A stretch of DNA of 45,159 nt from Myxacorys chilensis ATA2-1-KO14 (lineage in GTDB: Bacteria > Cyanobacteriota > Cyanobacteriia > Leptolyngbyales > Leptolyngbyaceae). A model generated the notes under the pieces. That model saw only the letters and a list, made by a program, of their open reading frames with translations. It searched no databases and was not told the DNA's origin. The translations under genes were made by a program, and so were the position numbers. Below are positions 24,942 through 33,551 of this stretch, one piece after another (within the stretch, counting starts at the first letter, position 1; every line of letters starts with the position of its first letter). The DNA lies in NCBI GenBank assembly GCA_019359275.1, contig JAHHHP010000046.1, forward strand, positions 1-45,159, read 5' to 3'.

Positions 24942-25781
24942 CTACTTTTGCAGGTGAGAGGAGGGATCTTCAGCTACCCAGCCTAGATTGGAATTCGTCC
25001 TCACCTCAAAATGCAGGTGAGGCTTCAGGGAACTTGGGGTTCCAGTTTGCCCGACTGTACCAATCGAGGTTCCTCGCTTAACGGTTTGCCCAACTTTAAC
25101 CTTGATCGACGCCAGTTGAGCATAGCGAGTTTGATAGCCTTTCTGATGATTGATCACAACCATATTGCCGTAAGCGCCTTGAGATCCGGCAAACGCCACG
25201 GTTCCATCTGCGATCGCGCTAACAGAGGTTCCCGATCGCGCGTCCAAATCTAACCCACTGTGAAACACAGGTTCACCTTTGCCAGAAGGAATATACCACC
25301 CGTAGCCCAGCAAAACGGCAGACTTTTGCGCCAACGGATAGCCCGACAGTGAGCCAGACGCCGCACTAGGCGTTACTGCTTCATTAGACGCCCCTTTTAC
25401 CCCCGGAATAAAGACAACTCTTGGAGACTTTTGACAACCGTTGACCTCATACAGTACATCCGGGCGCACTCGATATTTCGCTGCCACATTGCGCCACGAT
25501 TGACCCGTCGGCACTTCAACTCGCGTCCCGTTGTACGGTGGAATTAAGAGTTCTGAGCCTACCGCTACTTTGCCACTCCGAGCGCTCGGATTCAAACTGA
25601 TCAATGTCGGTGGAACTAAATTATATTTCTTAGCAATGCTCTCTAGCGTTTCTCCAGAAGCGACAATGTGCCGTCCTAACCGAGACAAAGCAGGAGCAGG
25701 ACAGCCCGGATCAGCCGCTTGAGCAGCAGGAGTCAAGATGCCAGCCAGGAATCCGAGCAACAGTAAATAGCGTAAAGTCAT
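24942..25781 (-). CDS. Secreted LysM / M23-family metallopeptidase
   Basis: 279 residues. Signal peptide at 1-23 (MTLRYLLLLGFLAGILTPAA, cleavage after AQA), LysM domains at about 34-78 (HIVASGETLESIAKKYNL) and 82-128 (VPTGQSWRNVAAKYRVRP), and an M23/LytM-like domain at about 165-275. Zinc ligands are visible in HSGLDLD (near 174) and HLHFE (near 254). The Y-x-H-L position reads YAQL near 220, so one conserved active-site His is Gln. It should bind and cleave or remodel peptidoglycan in the periplasm. Start 25781 was chosen because it gives a clean signal peptide; an upstream in-frame ATG (25880) would bury it. Confidence 0.9.
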   Translation of the reverse strand: MTLRYLLLLGFLAGILTPAAQAADPGCPAPALSRLGRHIVASGETLESIAKKYNLVPPTLISLNPSARSGKVAVGSELLIPPYNGTRVEVPTGQSWRNVAAKYRVRPDVLYEVNGCQKSPRVVFIPGVKGASNEAVTPSAASGSLSGYPLAQKSAVLLGYGWYIPSGKGEPVFHSGLDLDARSGTSVSAIADGTVAFAGSQGAYGNMVVINHQKGYQTRYAQLASIKVKVGQTVKRGTSIGTVGQTGTPSSLKPHLHFEVRTNSNLGWVAEDPSSHLQK

Positions 25782-26045
25782 AGCGACAAAAGATGAGGAA
25801 TGAGAAACGCAACAGCTATTCCCTGAATCTGCGACGAGTTCTATACCGACTTGTTTCGCGAGAAATATTACTTCTTTCACAAAAAGAAATGGCGTAGATG
25901 CGTTTGATCATAACAACAAGATGCAGACAGGTGATGTGGCGTCAAAGCGTGGAATTAAAGAAGGGAACGGCACAAAGGCATCGGAACGTTTTTCTGATCA
26001 CAAATCGCGCTCTTCTTATTTGTGCAAAGCCTTTGCGATCGCAAG

Positions 26046-26072
26046 AAAAAAAGGGATGCGTTGCCGCACCCC
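26046..26072 (-). terminator. Rho-independent terminator of the chlL-chlN operon
   Basis: On the minus strand GGGGTGCG pairs with CGCATCCC (one G-U wobble) around a GCAA tetraloop, directly followed by TTTTTTT. It lies about 27 bases beyond the chlN stop. The GNRA loop, eight-pair GC-rich stem and T7 make it a textbook intrinsic terminator. Confidence 0.88.
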
Positions 26073-26098
26073 AACCAAGAGTCAAACCTCAGCTATGC

Positions 26099-27505
26099 TT
26101 ATCGACTGGCTTCTTCTTTTACTAACTTCTCCCAGCCCAAGCCCTTGAGCGCATCATTACGGCGCAGCGGACGGGTCACAAGTTCGAGAATATCGCGGGT
26201 ATTGCCAAACCCATGCATCTGAGCAAAGGTAAACTCCACCGACCACTTGGTTGTGATGCCTCGCGCTTCGAGCGGATTAGCGTGAGCCATGCCAGTAATC
26301 ACCAAATCGGGCTTCATTTCGTGAATGCGCTGGAGTTGGTTGTAATTGTCGGGCTTCTCAACGATCGTCGGCAACGGCACGCCCATCTCTTGGCACGTTT
26401 TCTCCAGCAAGGCAAGCTCAGCCCCTTGGTAGCGCTTGTCCATATAAGGGATGCCGATTTCAGGACAAGTCATGCCGCACCGAATCAAGAATCGTGCTAG
26501 AGAAATTTCAAGCAAGTTGTCTCCCATAAAGAAAACCGACTTGCCGCGAATGAGTTGGAGATAGTCCTCGACGCTTTCCCAAATCTTAGCCTCTCGTTCT
26601 GCGAGTCCTGTCGGCTCAATGTTGAAAACAGAACAAATTTTTTCTAGCCATGCACGCGTTCCATCGGGTCCGATCGGGAAGGGTGCGCCGATCAGTTTGG
26701 TCTTGCGGCGACGCATCAACGTGGTTGCCGTGCGAGATAGGAAAGGATTGACGCCTGAGACGTAGTAACCTTCTTCGATCACAGGAAGTTCGGTGTAGCG
26801 TTTGGACGGCAGCCAACCAGAAACTTGGATCCCGAGTTTCTTCAGTTCGAGCGTCAGTTGCGTCACAACCGGATCGGGAAGCGAACCAAATAGAACGAGT
26901 GGCGGATGATCCTTGTATTCCGATTGTTCTGCCGCTACTTCTTCTTTCTTGCGTCCAAAATTGAGCAACTTAGAAATCGCGTTTCTCTCTTCTTTTTCCG
27001 CTTCTGCTAGGGGAGCCTTCGTTGGACAGCGTTGCGCCATCGCGGCTAAAACGGTGTCTTCTCCTTGGGTAAAGGCATAGTCAAGACCATTCGCCCGAGC
27101 AACCACGATCGGAATGCCCAGTTCTGCCTCGAGGTTGGGTGCGAGACCTTCCAAGTCCATCTTGATGATCTCGGTCGTACAGGTTCCGATCCAAACGATC
27201 ACGCTGGGGTTGCGATCGCGCTTAATCTGCTCACACAAGCGCTTCAACTCACCATAATCGTTCAGTTGAGCGGAGATATCACCTTCTTCAAGTTCTGCCA
27301 TTGCATACCGGGGTTCTGCAAAAATCATCACGCCCATCGCGTTTTGCAGAAAATAACCGCAGGTTTTTGTGCCAATCACCAAGAAAAAGCTGTCTTCAAT
27401 TTTTTGATAGAGCCACGCAACGCAGCTAATCGGGCAAAAAGTATGATAGTTGCCCGTTTCGCACTCAAAGTTTAGAGAGGAAGATTGAGTATCGGCAAGG
27501 GTCAT
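26099..27505 (-). CDS. chlN: Light-independent protochlorophyllide reductase subunit N
   Basis: ChlN with ChlB forms the catalytic NB component of dark-operative protochlorophyllide oxidoreductase, which receives electrons from ChlL and reduces ring D of protochlorophyllide without light. 468 residues, normal length. Cys-containing motifs ECETGNYHTFCPISC, GTKTCGYFLQ and WIGTCTTEIIK hold the conserved ligands of the NB [4Fe-4S] cluster. The C-terminus (HANPLEARGITTKWSVEFTF) is also family-typical. It is the last gene of chlL-DUF5331-chlN; chlB is not in the window, as is common in cyanobacteria. The oxygen-sensitive complex is most useful in darkness or low oxygen. Confidence 0.97.
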   Translation of the reverse strand: MTLADTQSSSLNFECETGNYHTFCPISCVAWLYQKIEDSFFLVIGTKTCGYFLQNAMGVMIFAEPRYAMAELEEGDISAQLNDYGELKRLCEQIKRDRNPSVIVWIGTCTTEIIKMDLEGLAPNLEAELGIPIVVARANGLDYAFTQGEDTVLAAMAQRCPTKAPLAEAEKEERNAISKLLNFGRKKEEVAAEQSEYKDHPPLVLFGSLPDPVVTQLTLELKKLGIQVSGWLPSKRYTELPVIEEGYYVSGVNPFLSRTATTLMRRRKTKLIGAPFPIGPDGTRAWLEKICSVFNIEPTGLAEREAKIWESVEDYLQLIRGKSVFFMGDNLLEISLARFLIRCGMTCPEIGIPYMDKRYQGAELALLEKTCQEMGVPLPTIVEKPDNYNQLQRIHEMKPDLVITGMAHANPLEARGITTKWSVEFTFAQMHGFGNTRDILELVTRPLRRNDALKGLGWEKLVKEEASR

Positions 27506-27563
27506 GAATGAAATGTCCTTTGAATTAATTGGGGTTTGTTATGCCAGCTAGAACGGCAAAGCA

Positions 27564-27980
27564 TCATTGAGTTTTGGAAGGGCGACCCGTTCCCTCGCAA
27601 GATTCGTCTTGTTTAGCAGCAGGGCGCGGTATCTGTTCCAAAATTGAAGGTTTTGCAGGGGGAAGATAGGCGCGTCGTTCGTCTAGTTCAGCTCGTACCT
27701 TTGAGCCAGACTCAGCCTCAATCACTTCATCAGGATTGAAGTTGAGTCCTAAAGCCGTCACGATTCGGTCTGGATTATTACTGAGGTCAACCACCAACGG
27801 GAGCAGTTCGGTGAGACGCGGTTCTAGAACGGAGAGTGTACCTAGAATAAAGCTCGAAGATGGTCTACGCTGTCCATCGCAGTTCACCCAAATCGCAATG
27901 TGAGTAAGCCACTGACGATTTTCTCGGTAGTAATTCAGCCACTTCTCCTTAAGAGATTGACGAAGCTGGTCGATATTCAT
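27564..27980 (-). CDS. DUF5331-type protein between chlL and chlN
   Basis: 138 residues, starting MNIDQLRQSLKEKWLNYYRE. I recognise it as the uncharacterised family (DUF5331) that occurs in cyanobacterial chlL-chlN operons. Residues 1-90 are a compact helical domain rich in Trp (KWLNYY, RQWLTHIAIWV), followed by a proline- and charge-rich tail. It has no metal-ligand pattern or membrane segment. The start ATG 27980 was preferred over 28001 because the family begins MNIDQLR. The operon position suggests a role with the dark protochlorophyllide reductase (assembly, oxygen protection or regulation); that is inference. Confidence 0.8.
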   Translation of the reverse strand: MNIDQLRQSLKEKWLNYYRENRQWLTHIAIWVNCDGQRRPSSSFILGTLSVLEPRLTELLPLVVDLSNNPDRIVTALGLNFNPDEVIEAESGSKVRAELDERRAYLPPAKPSILEQIPRPAAKQDESCEGTGRPSKTQ

Positions 27981-28053
27981 GAGGGAACCAGAGGAAAGCA
28001 AAACAAAACTAGTATCTTCTGTTTTGGTGCTTTCCTAAACCCTCTATCGGTCA

Positions 28054-28917
28054 TTAAACCATCATCAAATCAAGCGCAGTATCTTCGGTTTTGGGTAGCT
28101 CTTTGGGATTGAGGTAGAAATCAGACAGCAGAGCAAACAAGTCGCGATCGGGCGTATCGTTTGGAACCACTCCTTCAGGATTTGCCAGAATTTGGTCAGC
28201 AATGTTGAGGTAGTAATCGCACACATAGTTAAGCGACGGATCATGTTCCGCCATCTCAAACAACGTCTTTCCTTTCACACGAGAAACGCGAATGTCTTCG
28301 ATCAGCGGTAAGACTTCTAGCACTGGCATCGGAACGGTATCGATATATTTATCGATCAGGTCACGCTTCGACGTGCGATTTCCAATCAACCCTGCTAACC
28401 GTAAGGGGTGAGTCCGGGCTTTCTCGCGCACAGAAGCCGCGATCCGATTTGCGGCAAATAGCGCATCAAATCCGTTGTCAGTCACGATCATGCAGTAGTC
28501 AGCATAGTTCAACGGAGCCGCAAATCCACCGCACACCACGTCGCCCAACACATCAAACAAAATAACATCGTATTCGTCGAAGGCATTCAGTTCTTTCAGC
28601 AGTTTGACGGTTTCACCGACTACGTAGCCGCCACAGCCTGCACCGGCGGGTGGTCCTCCTGCTTCTACACAATCCACGCCGCCATAGCCCTTGTAGATCA
28701 CATCTTCCGACCACACGTCTTCATAGTGATAATCCTTTTCTTGCAAGGTGTCGATGATGGTAGGGATCAAGAACCCAGTCAGTGTAAATGTGCTGTCATG
28801 TTTCGGGTCACAACCAATTTGCAAAACTTTCTTACCCCGCCTTGCCAAAGCAACTGAAATATTACAGCTTGTCGTGGATTTGCCGATTCCACCTTTTCCA
28901 TACACTGCGAGTTTCAT
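28054..28917 (-). CDS. chlL: Light-independent protochlorophyllide reductase iron-sulfur ATP-binding subunit L
   Basis: ChlL is the NifH-like homodimeric ATPase that passes electrons to ChlN-ChlB. 287 residues, normal length. It starts MKLAVYGKGGIGKSTTSCN with the P-loop GKGGIGKST. IGCDPKHDST is the switch I-type segment. The Cys residues in PPAGAGCGGYVVG and DVVCGGFAAP are the ligands of the [4Fe-4S] cluster bridging the dimer. Start 28917 was chosen because AGGAG lies 7 bases before it; an upstream ATG at 28959 adds a non-homologous leader. First gene of the operon. Confidence 0.98.
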   Translation of the reverse strand: MKLAVYGKGGIGKSTTSCNISVALARRGKKVLQIGCDPKHDSTFTLTGFLIPTIIDTLQEKDYHYEDVWSEDVIYKGYGGVDCVEAGGPPAGAGCGGYVVGETVKLLKELNAFDEYDVILFDVLGDVVCGGFAAPLNYADYCMIVTDNGFDALFAANRIAASVREKARTHPLRLAGLIGNRTSKRDLIDKYIDTVPMPVLEVLPLIEDIRVSRVKGKTLFEMAEHDPSLNYVCDYYLNIADQILANPEGVVPNDTPDRDLFALLSDFYLNPKELPKTEDTALDLMMV

Positions 28918-29516
28918 GGTCGTCTCCTGTAAGTCTCTTCGCAAACTGGCTGACTTCAAAGACCTAATTTAGTCTTTGCTCATACTGCTAACCGAAGCCA
29001 GCGAATGCAGAAATGTGTTGTGTCTCTGGAAAGCATTATTAACGATGCTGGGCGAGATTGGAAGCTGTCGAAACAAGACTTAAGGGTTTTAGAAGAAGCT
29101 GTACCTTTTCCTAAGTCAAAATTTGGCTTATAGGCGTTCAGATTAGTTATTGGACCTGATTAATGATTATTTTCAACTTTTAGGTCTTACTTTTCATAAA
29201 AAGCGGAACAAAAAACAAAATGTGAACGAGCAAACGAGATGTTTTCATTAGTGGGAAAACTGTTTGCCTAATCCGTTACATACCCCATTAGAAACGAGGC
29301 GCAGTTTTCCCGCCTCTAAAGGGTTGTTGAGGGGTTTCAAGCGAGAAAGGGCATCATATTCTCGTTTTATAAATCAGAGAAGGGGAACCTTTAGCTCCAC
29401 AAATTTCAAAGAATTCACCTAATCCAGCCCCAGAACGTCGCTCTGGCCAACTTCAACGTCTGGGCTTCAGTTTCTTTGTTAATAATCGTGAAACTTTTGA
29501 TAATGCCGTTTATTTG
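28918..29516. other. Long upstream region of the chlL operon
   Basis: About 600 bases with no gene on either strand, bounded by the chlL start and the Spy-like gene's terminator. It must hold the chlL promoter and possibly a long 5' leader. The only strong structure is the nested pairing at 29253-29316. A -10/-35 pair could not be picked with confidence in this AT-rich DNA. Confidence 0.5.
29253..29316 (-). promoter_or_regulatory. Candidate H-type pseudoknot upstream of chlL
   Basis: On the minus strand GAGGCG (29316-29311) pairs with CGCCTC (29301-29296), enclosing a 9-base loop GGAAAACTG. A downstream CAGTTTTCCC (29262-29253) is complementary to that loop plus one base. Together these form an H-type pseudoknot in any transcript running toward chlL. 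Stem 1 and stem 2 are six and nine pairs. No known riboswitch class is recognised. Direct evidence is limited to the complementarity. Confidence 0.45.
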
Positions 29517-29548
29517 TCAAAGAAAAGACACCCCGCGTGAGGTGTCTT
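29517..29548 (-). terminator. Rho-independent terminator of the Spy-like gene
   Basis: On the minus strand AAGACACC pairs perfectly with GGTGTCTT around an eight-base GC-rich loop, followed by TTTTCTTT. It begins 28 bases after the stop of the Spy-like gene and should insulate it from chlL transcription. Confidence 0.85.
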
Positions 29549-29576
29549 GGTGTGATCCCAAATTGATTACGAATAA

Positions 29577-30005
29577 TTAGCCTTGACGTTGACCAGCCCG
29601 ACGGGTGTTTCGCATCTGGTCGCGCAGGGCACGTTGTTCTGCCGTCAGCAACGCATCCATCTGCTGGCGAGACGCTTGCATGATCGCCTTAATTTTGGCT
29701 TTCTGGTCATCGCTTAAGTTCAACGACTTCATAACTTCGCCACGCTTGCCTTTTTGTTGACCGGCAGCATCAAGCTTTGCCTGTTGCTCCGCTGTAAAGA
29801 CGGCTCGCACTTGGCTCTTTGTAGACTCACGAATTTGCTTCATTTGAGCTTTTTGAGCATCGGTGAGATTTAGCTTGTTGCCCATGCGTCGCTCTGTTCT
29901 GGGGGTGGTTCCAGAGGGAGCTTGAGCATGAACTGCCAGCATCGGCACACCTACTAAAACAAATGCAGCAAAACCGGGTAAAAGAAAGGCTAACTTCTTA
30001 ATCAT
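29577..30005 (-). CDS. Spy/CpxP-like periplasmic LTxxQ protein
   Basis: 142 residues. A signal peptide (KKLAFLLPGFAAFVLVGVPM, cleavage after VHAQA) is followed by two helical repeats with LTDAQKAQMKQIR and LSDDQKAKIKAIM plus VFTAEQQAKL and LLTAEQRALRD, the LTxxQ pattern of Spy/CpxP. These are small periplasmic chaperones or stress sensors that cradle unfolded proteins. The mature part is very basic (many K/R), unlike acidic CpxP partners. Monocistronic with its own terminator. No Cpx-type kinase is adjacent. Confidence 0.85.
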   Translation of the reverse strand: MIKKLAFLLPGFAAFVLVGVPMLAVHAQAPSGTTPRTERRMGNKLNLTDAQKAQMKQIRESTKSQVRAVFTAEQQAKLDAAGQQKGKRGEVMKSLNLSDDQKAKIKAIMQASRQQMDALLTAEQRALRDQMRNTRRAGQRQG

Positions 30006-30179
30006 GAGTGTGAGGTTCCTGAGAAGTATGAACTCTGATGCACCAGCATCGTACCGTTAGACACTCACTTTTTTAGATTGGTTCAATCAATTTTTCAATT
30101 CATTTTGAAGGAGTGGCTGATCAGCGTGACGGCTTGCGATAAGTGCAGTTCGCAAATGCGACCTTCAGGACTGTGACTC

Positions 30180-31802
30180 TCAAGAATGTGAGATGCGATC
30201 GTACTCAATCTGCCCGTAGTCGAGTTTGATAATGCGATCGGCGCTCCCGAAATAATGATCATCATGGCTAATGACCAAGACCGTTTTCCCTTGGTGCTTG
30301 AGCTTTGGCAAAAACTCCTGATAGAACAATTCTCGAAACATCGGGTCTTGATCCGATGCCCATTCGTCAAAGAGATAAATCGGACGGTCTTCAAGATAGG
30401 CTGTTAACAAGGTCAAGCGTTTGCGCTGTCCTTGAGAGAGTTGCGTCGTGGAGAGATGCCCATCGACGATCTGGACTTTGTGATCGAGATGCAACTGTTT
30501 TAGATACATGTGCGCTTGAGCATCTAAGTTGGGAGCATCGATACCCAGCAAGCGATCGAAGAGATAAAAATCGGCAAACACTGCCGAAAAGTGTTGTCGA
30601 TACCATTCGCGGTTAGCATCTGCGATCGGCTGTCCATCAAATACGATCGCGCCCGATTCGGGACTATAAAGCCCTGTTAACAGCTTTGCTAACGTCGATT
30701 TGCCGCTGCCGTTGCCGCCCACAATGAATACAATTTCGCCTGGGTGAAGCGTCAGATCAATCGGACCTAAAACGAAATTGCTATCTTCTGTTTGGTAATA
30801 AGTGTGCGTTACGTTGCGGAGTTCTAAACGCTGCCAGTCAAGACGCGTTGGCGCGGGAACCGTCATGGATTCAGAGCGACTTCTAAGCGACAAGCCGAGC
30901 GCATTAATCTTATCGAGGGAAACACTGGCTTGACCCAGAACCGGCAACTTCAGAACAATTTTATCGAGGGGCAAAATTAGGTAGGTAAATGTCAGAACAT
31001 ATCCAGATAAGGTTTGCAGCGGCACCGAAAGTAAATTGGGTAATGCAAACAGAACAAACCCGATCGCAAAGAAAAAAATCAGTTTGCCGAAACTCGCGGC
31101 CCCAGCGAACAACACTAGAGCATCCACGTTATGGCGGCGAAACGAGGCAGAGGATGCTTCTAAATCATCGGCTAGAAACATTTGGCGGCGCGGATAATGC
31201 AGTTTCAGTTCTTTGATGCCATCGGTGATCGAGCGGAAATGCTTGAACAAAATATCTTGATCGTCACGGGCGTAGGCTAAGCGTTTTCTACCTTGGTTGA
31301 GAATCCATTGGCAACCGACAAACGACGCTACAAATAAGCCCATCACCATCAGAAACACAATCCACGAGAGCCAGCCGATGTAAGCAAAACAGCCGATGAT
31401 TGTGGCAAGATCAATGCACAAAAACGGAAACGAAGAAACGGCAGTCGCAACCGCCTGCACATCCTCAGTTAGCGTCGCCATTACCCGAGCATTGCCTAGT
31501 CGTTCTAAATGGTTTAACTCTGACGAAAGGATCTGACGACCGAGTTGCATTCTTAGGTTAAATACAGCATCCTGCGCTAACCGAATTAGTACAACCTGAG
31601 AAATGATGCTTGTCACTAGAGAAATAATTGTTAGCCCGATAAATGCACCGGCAAACGTCCCCATTTCTGCACCTTTTGCCCCAATCGCCCGACTGATCAG
31701 CGCGATCAGTCCCGCACTACTGATGCCACTGAGAAACCCAGTAAAGATCGCGATCGCAACCTGTTTTCGCGACGATCGCAGCAGAAATGATAACAATTGC
31801 AT
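30180..31802 (-). CDS. ABC exporter, cyclic-peptide/siderophore type (fused membrane and ATPase domains)
   Basis: 540 residues. Six membrane helices in 1-300 are followed by an ATPase domain with Walker A GGNGSGKST (near 364), signature LSQGQ (near 452), Walker B IYLFDEWASDQD (near 474) and the H-loop VISHD. The DEWASDQDPxFRxxFY segment is typical of the SyrD/PvdE cyclic-peptide exporter group. A homodimer is expected in the cytoplasmic membrane. Start 31802 (MQLLSFLLRSSRKQ) fits the family; 31862 adds an unlikely leader. No nonribosomal synthetase or RiPP gene is nearby, so the cargo is unknown. Confidence 0.88.
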   Translation of the reverse strand: MQLLSFLLRSSRKQVAIAIFTGFLSGISSAGLIALISRAIGAKGAEMGTFAGAFIGLTIISLVTSIISQVVLIRLAQDAVFNLRMQLGRQILSSELNHLERLGNARVMATLTEDVQAVATAVSSFPFLCIDLATIIGCFAYIGWLSWIVFLMVMGLFVASFVGCQWILNQGRKRLAYARDDQDILFKHFRSITDGIKELKLHYPRRQMFLADDLEASSASFRRHNVDALVLFAGAASFGKLIFFFAIGFVLFALPNLLSVPLQTLSGYVLTFTYLILPLDKIVLKLPVLGQASVSLDKINALGLSLRSRSESMTVPAPTRLDWQRLELRNVTHTYYQTEDSNFVLGPIDLTLHPGEIVFIVGGNGSGKSTLAKLLTGLYSPESGAIVFDGQPIADANREWYRQHFSAVFADFYLFDRLLGIDAPNLDAQAHMYLKQLHLDHKVQIVDGHLSTTQLSQGQRKRLTLLTAYLEDRPIYLFDEWASDQDPMFRELFYQEFLPKLKHQGKTVLVISHDDHYFGSADRIIKLDYGQIEYDRISHS

Positions 31803-32121
31803 AGCCGTGGTAACGAAGGGTTGGTAACTGTAACAGAGACAATAGAATTCAACCATTATCACTGACGATGAATCGTCTATTTCGATTCCAATAACGAATC
31901 GATCGCTAAACTAACGTTGATAGATTCAGTGTTCTTACAAAGCGCTGCTAGGAAGCGAGCCTTTTCACAAAGCAGATTGGACAAAGCGGGTCGAAGACCT
32001 GCAACATTTTGCAAAGAAAATATTGCGAAAGCCCTCCCTCTGACTCATCTCCAATGAAGTGGAGTAGATCATCCCAGATTTGGGCAATGTATAAGCTAGA
32101 ACGTTCGCAGATTGTGCCATT

Positions 32122-33507
32122 GTGTTTACTAATGTTGATCATCCCAGTCAATCTGTTCTGGCCCCTCCTATCTTTACGGAAGGCAGCACACAAGCCCTTC
32201 ACTTAAAATCGACGCTACAAGATTTGTCACTATACGAATTTCAAAGTGACTGGGAAACTTTGGGTAGCAAAGTTGCTCAGAGTTTCGAGCGTCACCCACT
32301 TCTGCCCGGCGTAATTTTGCTTGAACAGGAAAAATTTGTTGGTATGATTTCCAGGCAGTGCCTTCTAGAGTATCTGCTGCGTCCATATGGGGCAGAGCTA
32401 TTCTTGCAAAAGCCGCTTCGAGTGCTGCACAGTTATGCTCATCTTAGTCCGTTAGTTTTGACAGCAGAGACATCGATTCTGGTGGCCGCTCAACAAGCGT
32501 TGCGCCGACCTTTTGAGCGTCTACATGACCCCATTGTTGTCCAATTCGCACCTCAGACTTACCGATTGCTCGATCCGCACGAACTCAACATCGCCTCTTG
32601 GCAACTGCGTGGCATTGAAACTCAAGTCAGACTCGAACGCTTACAAGTCCAGATGCTTCAGAGCGAGAAGATGGCAAGTTTGGGGCGCTTAGTCGATGGG
32701 ATTTCTCACGAAATTCTCGATCCGGTGAGCTTTATTTGGGGCAATCTCTCGCATGTGGCTGACTATAACCGTAATCTCTTAGACCTGCTCGAAGCGTATG
32801 AACAGCAGGGCAAAGGTTCACCAGAAGTCACAGAATTAAAGGATGCGATCGAGCTAGATTACATTCGCGAAGATCTGCCCAAAACGTTGGAGAGCATTAG
32901 AACTGGGGCTGATCGCCTGTCAAAGTTAGCCAACAGTTTGCAAAACTTCTGTCACATTGATGAAGTGTTTCCCCGACCCACTGACCTGCATGAATGTCTC
33001 GATTCTGTTTTGCTACTGCTCAAAAGCCGTTTAACAAGTGATATTCATGTGATCAAAAAATATGGTCATCTACCTCCCGTGTCCTGTTTCGGTGGGCAGT
33101 TGAGCCAAGTTTTTATGAATATCTTAAATCGTGCGATCGATGCGCTGCTGAATGATGCGGCTAATAGTCACTTCAACGCAACTCTGCCGCAAGCCCGAAC
33201 TAAGCCAATTGATCCGCCTAAAATTTTAATCACGACGGATGTTTGTTCGCTCGATCACACGGGCAATCGCTGGATTTCGATTCAGATTGCAGACAACGGA
33301 GCAGCTATATCTCCAGAAGTTCAGCGACAACTGATGCAAGCTTTTTCAGCAGAGCGATCGCTGGTGAAAGAAACCAGTCTGGCAATGAGCTACCGCATTG
33401 TGACGGCGCGCCATAGCGGCAAATTTAGAATCTATTCCTGCATTGATCCGGTAGAACCACGCTCTAAGATGGGGACTGCCTTTGAGATTCTCTTACCAAT
33501 GGTTTAA
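32122..33507 (+). CDS. Degenerate histidine kinase (probable pseudokinase)
   Basis: 461 residues from GTG 32122. The N-terminal 160 residues form the CBS-like input domain found in a cyanobacterial kinase group (HPLLPGVILLEQEKFVGMIS ... RLLDPHELNIAS). HisKA has EKMASLGRLVDGISHEILDP with His196 present. An N-box-like MNILNRAIDAL is kept, but G1 reads DNGAAI (391-396; expected DxGxG) and G2 reads ETSLAMS (417-423; expected GxGLGLS). Loss of these ATP-lid glycines argues against normal autophosphorylation. It may act as a docking or inhibitory partner of another kinase. No response regulator is adjacent. Confidence 0.85.
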   Translation: MFTNVDHPSQSVLAPPIFTEGSTQALHLKSTLQDLSLYEFQSDWETLGSKVAQSFERHPLLPGVILLEQEKFVGMISRQCLLEYLLRPYGAELFLQKPLRVLHSYAHLSPLVLTAETSILVAAQQALRRPFERLHDPIVVQFAPQTYRLLDPHELNIASWQLRGIETQVRLERLQVQMLQSEKMASLGRLVDGISHEILDPVSFIWGNLSHVADYNRNLLDLLEAYEQQGKGSPEVTELKDAIELDYIREDLPKTLESIRTGADRLSKLANSLQNFCHIDEVFPRPTDLHECLDSVLLLLKSRLTSDIHVIKKYGHLPPVSCFGGQLSQVFMNILNRAIDALLNDAANSHFNATLPQARTKPIDPPKILITTDVCSLDHTGNRWISIQIADNGAAISPEVQRQLMQAFSAERSLVKETSLAMSYRIVTARHSGKFRIYSCIDPVEPRSKMGTAFEILLPMV

Positions 33508-33551
33508 TGGAATTCTAAAGATGTTGCTCCATTGGCAGAGGGATCATCAAC

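Noticed and set aside
30095..30179. Possible continuation of the ABC exporter beyond its stop
   Set aside because: The exporter ends normally after the H-loop and a typical C-terminal strand; the alternative frame is a shadow ORF.
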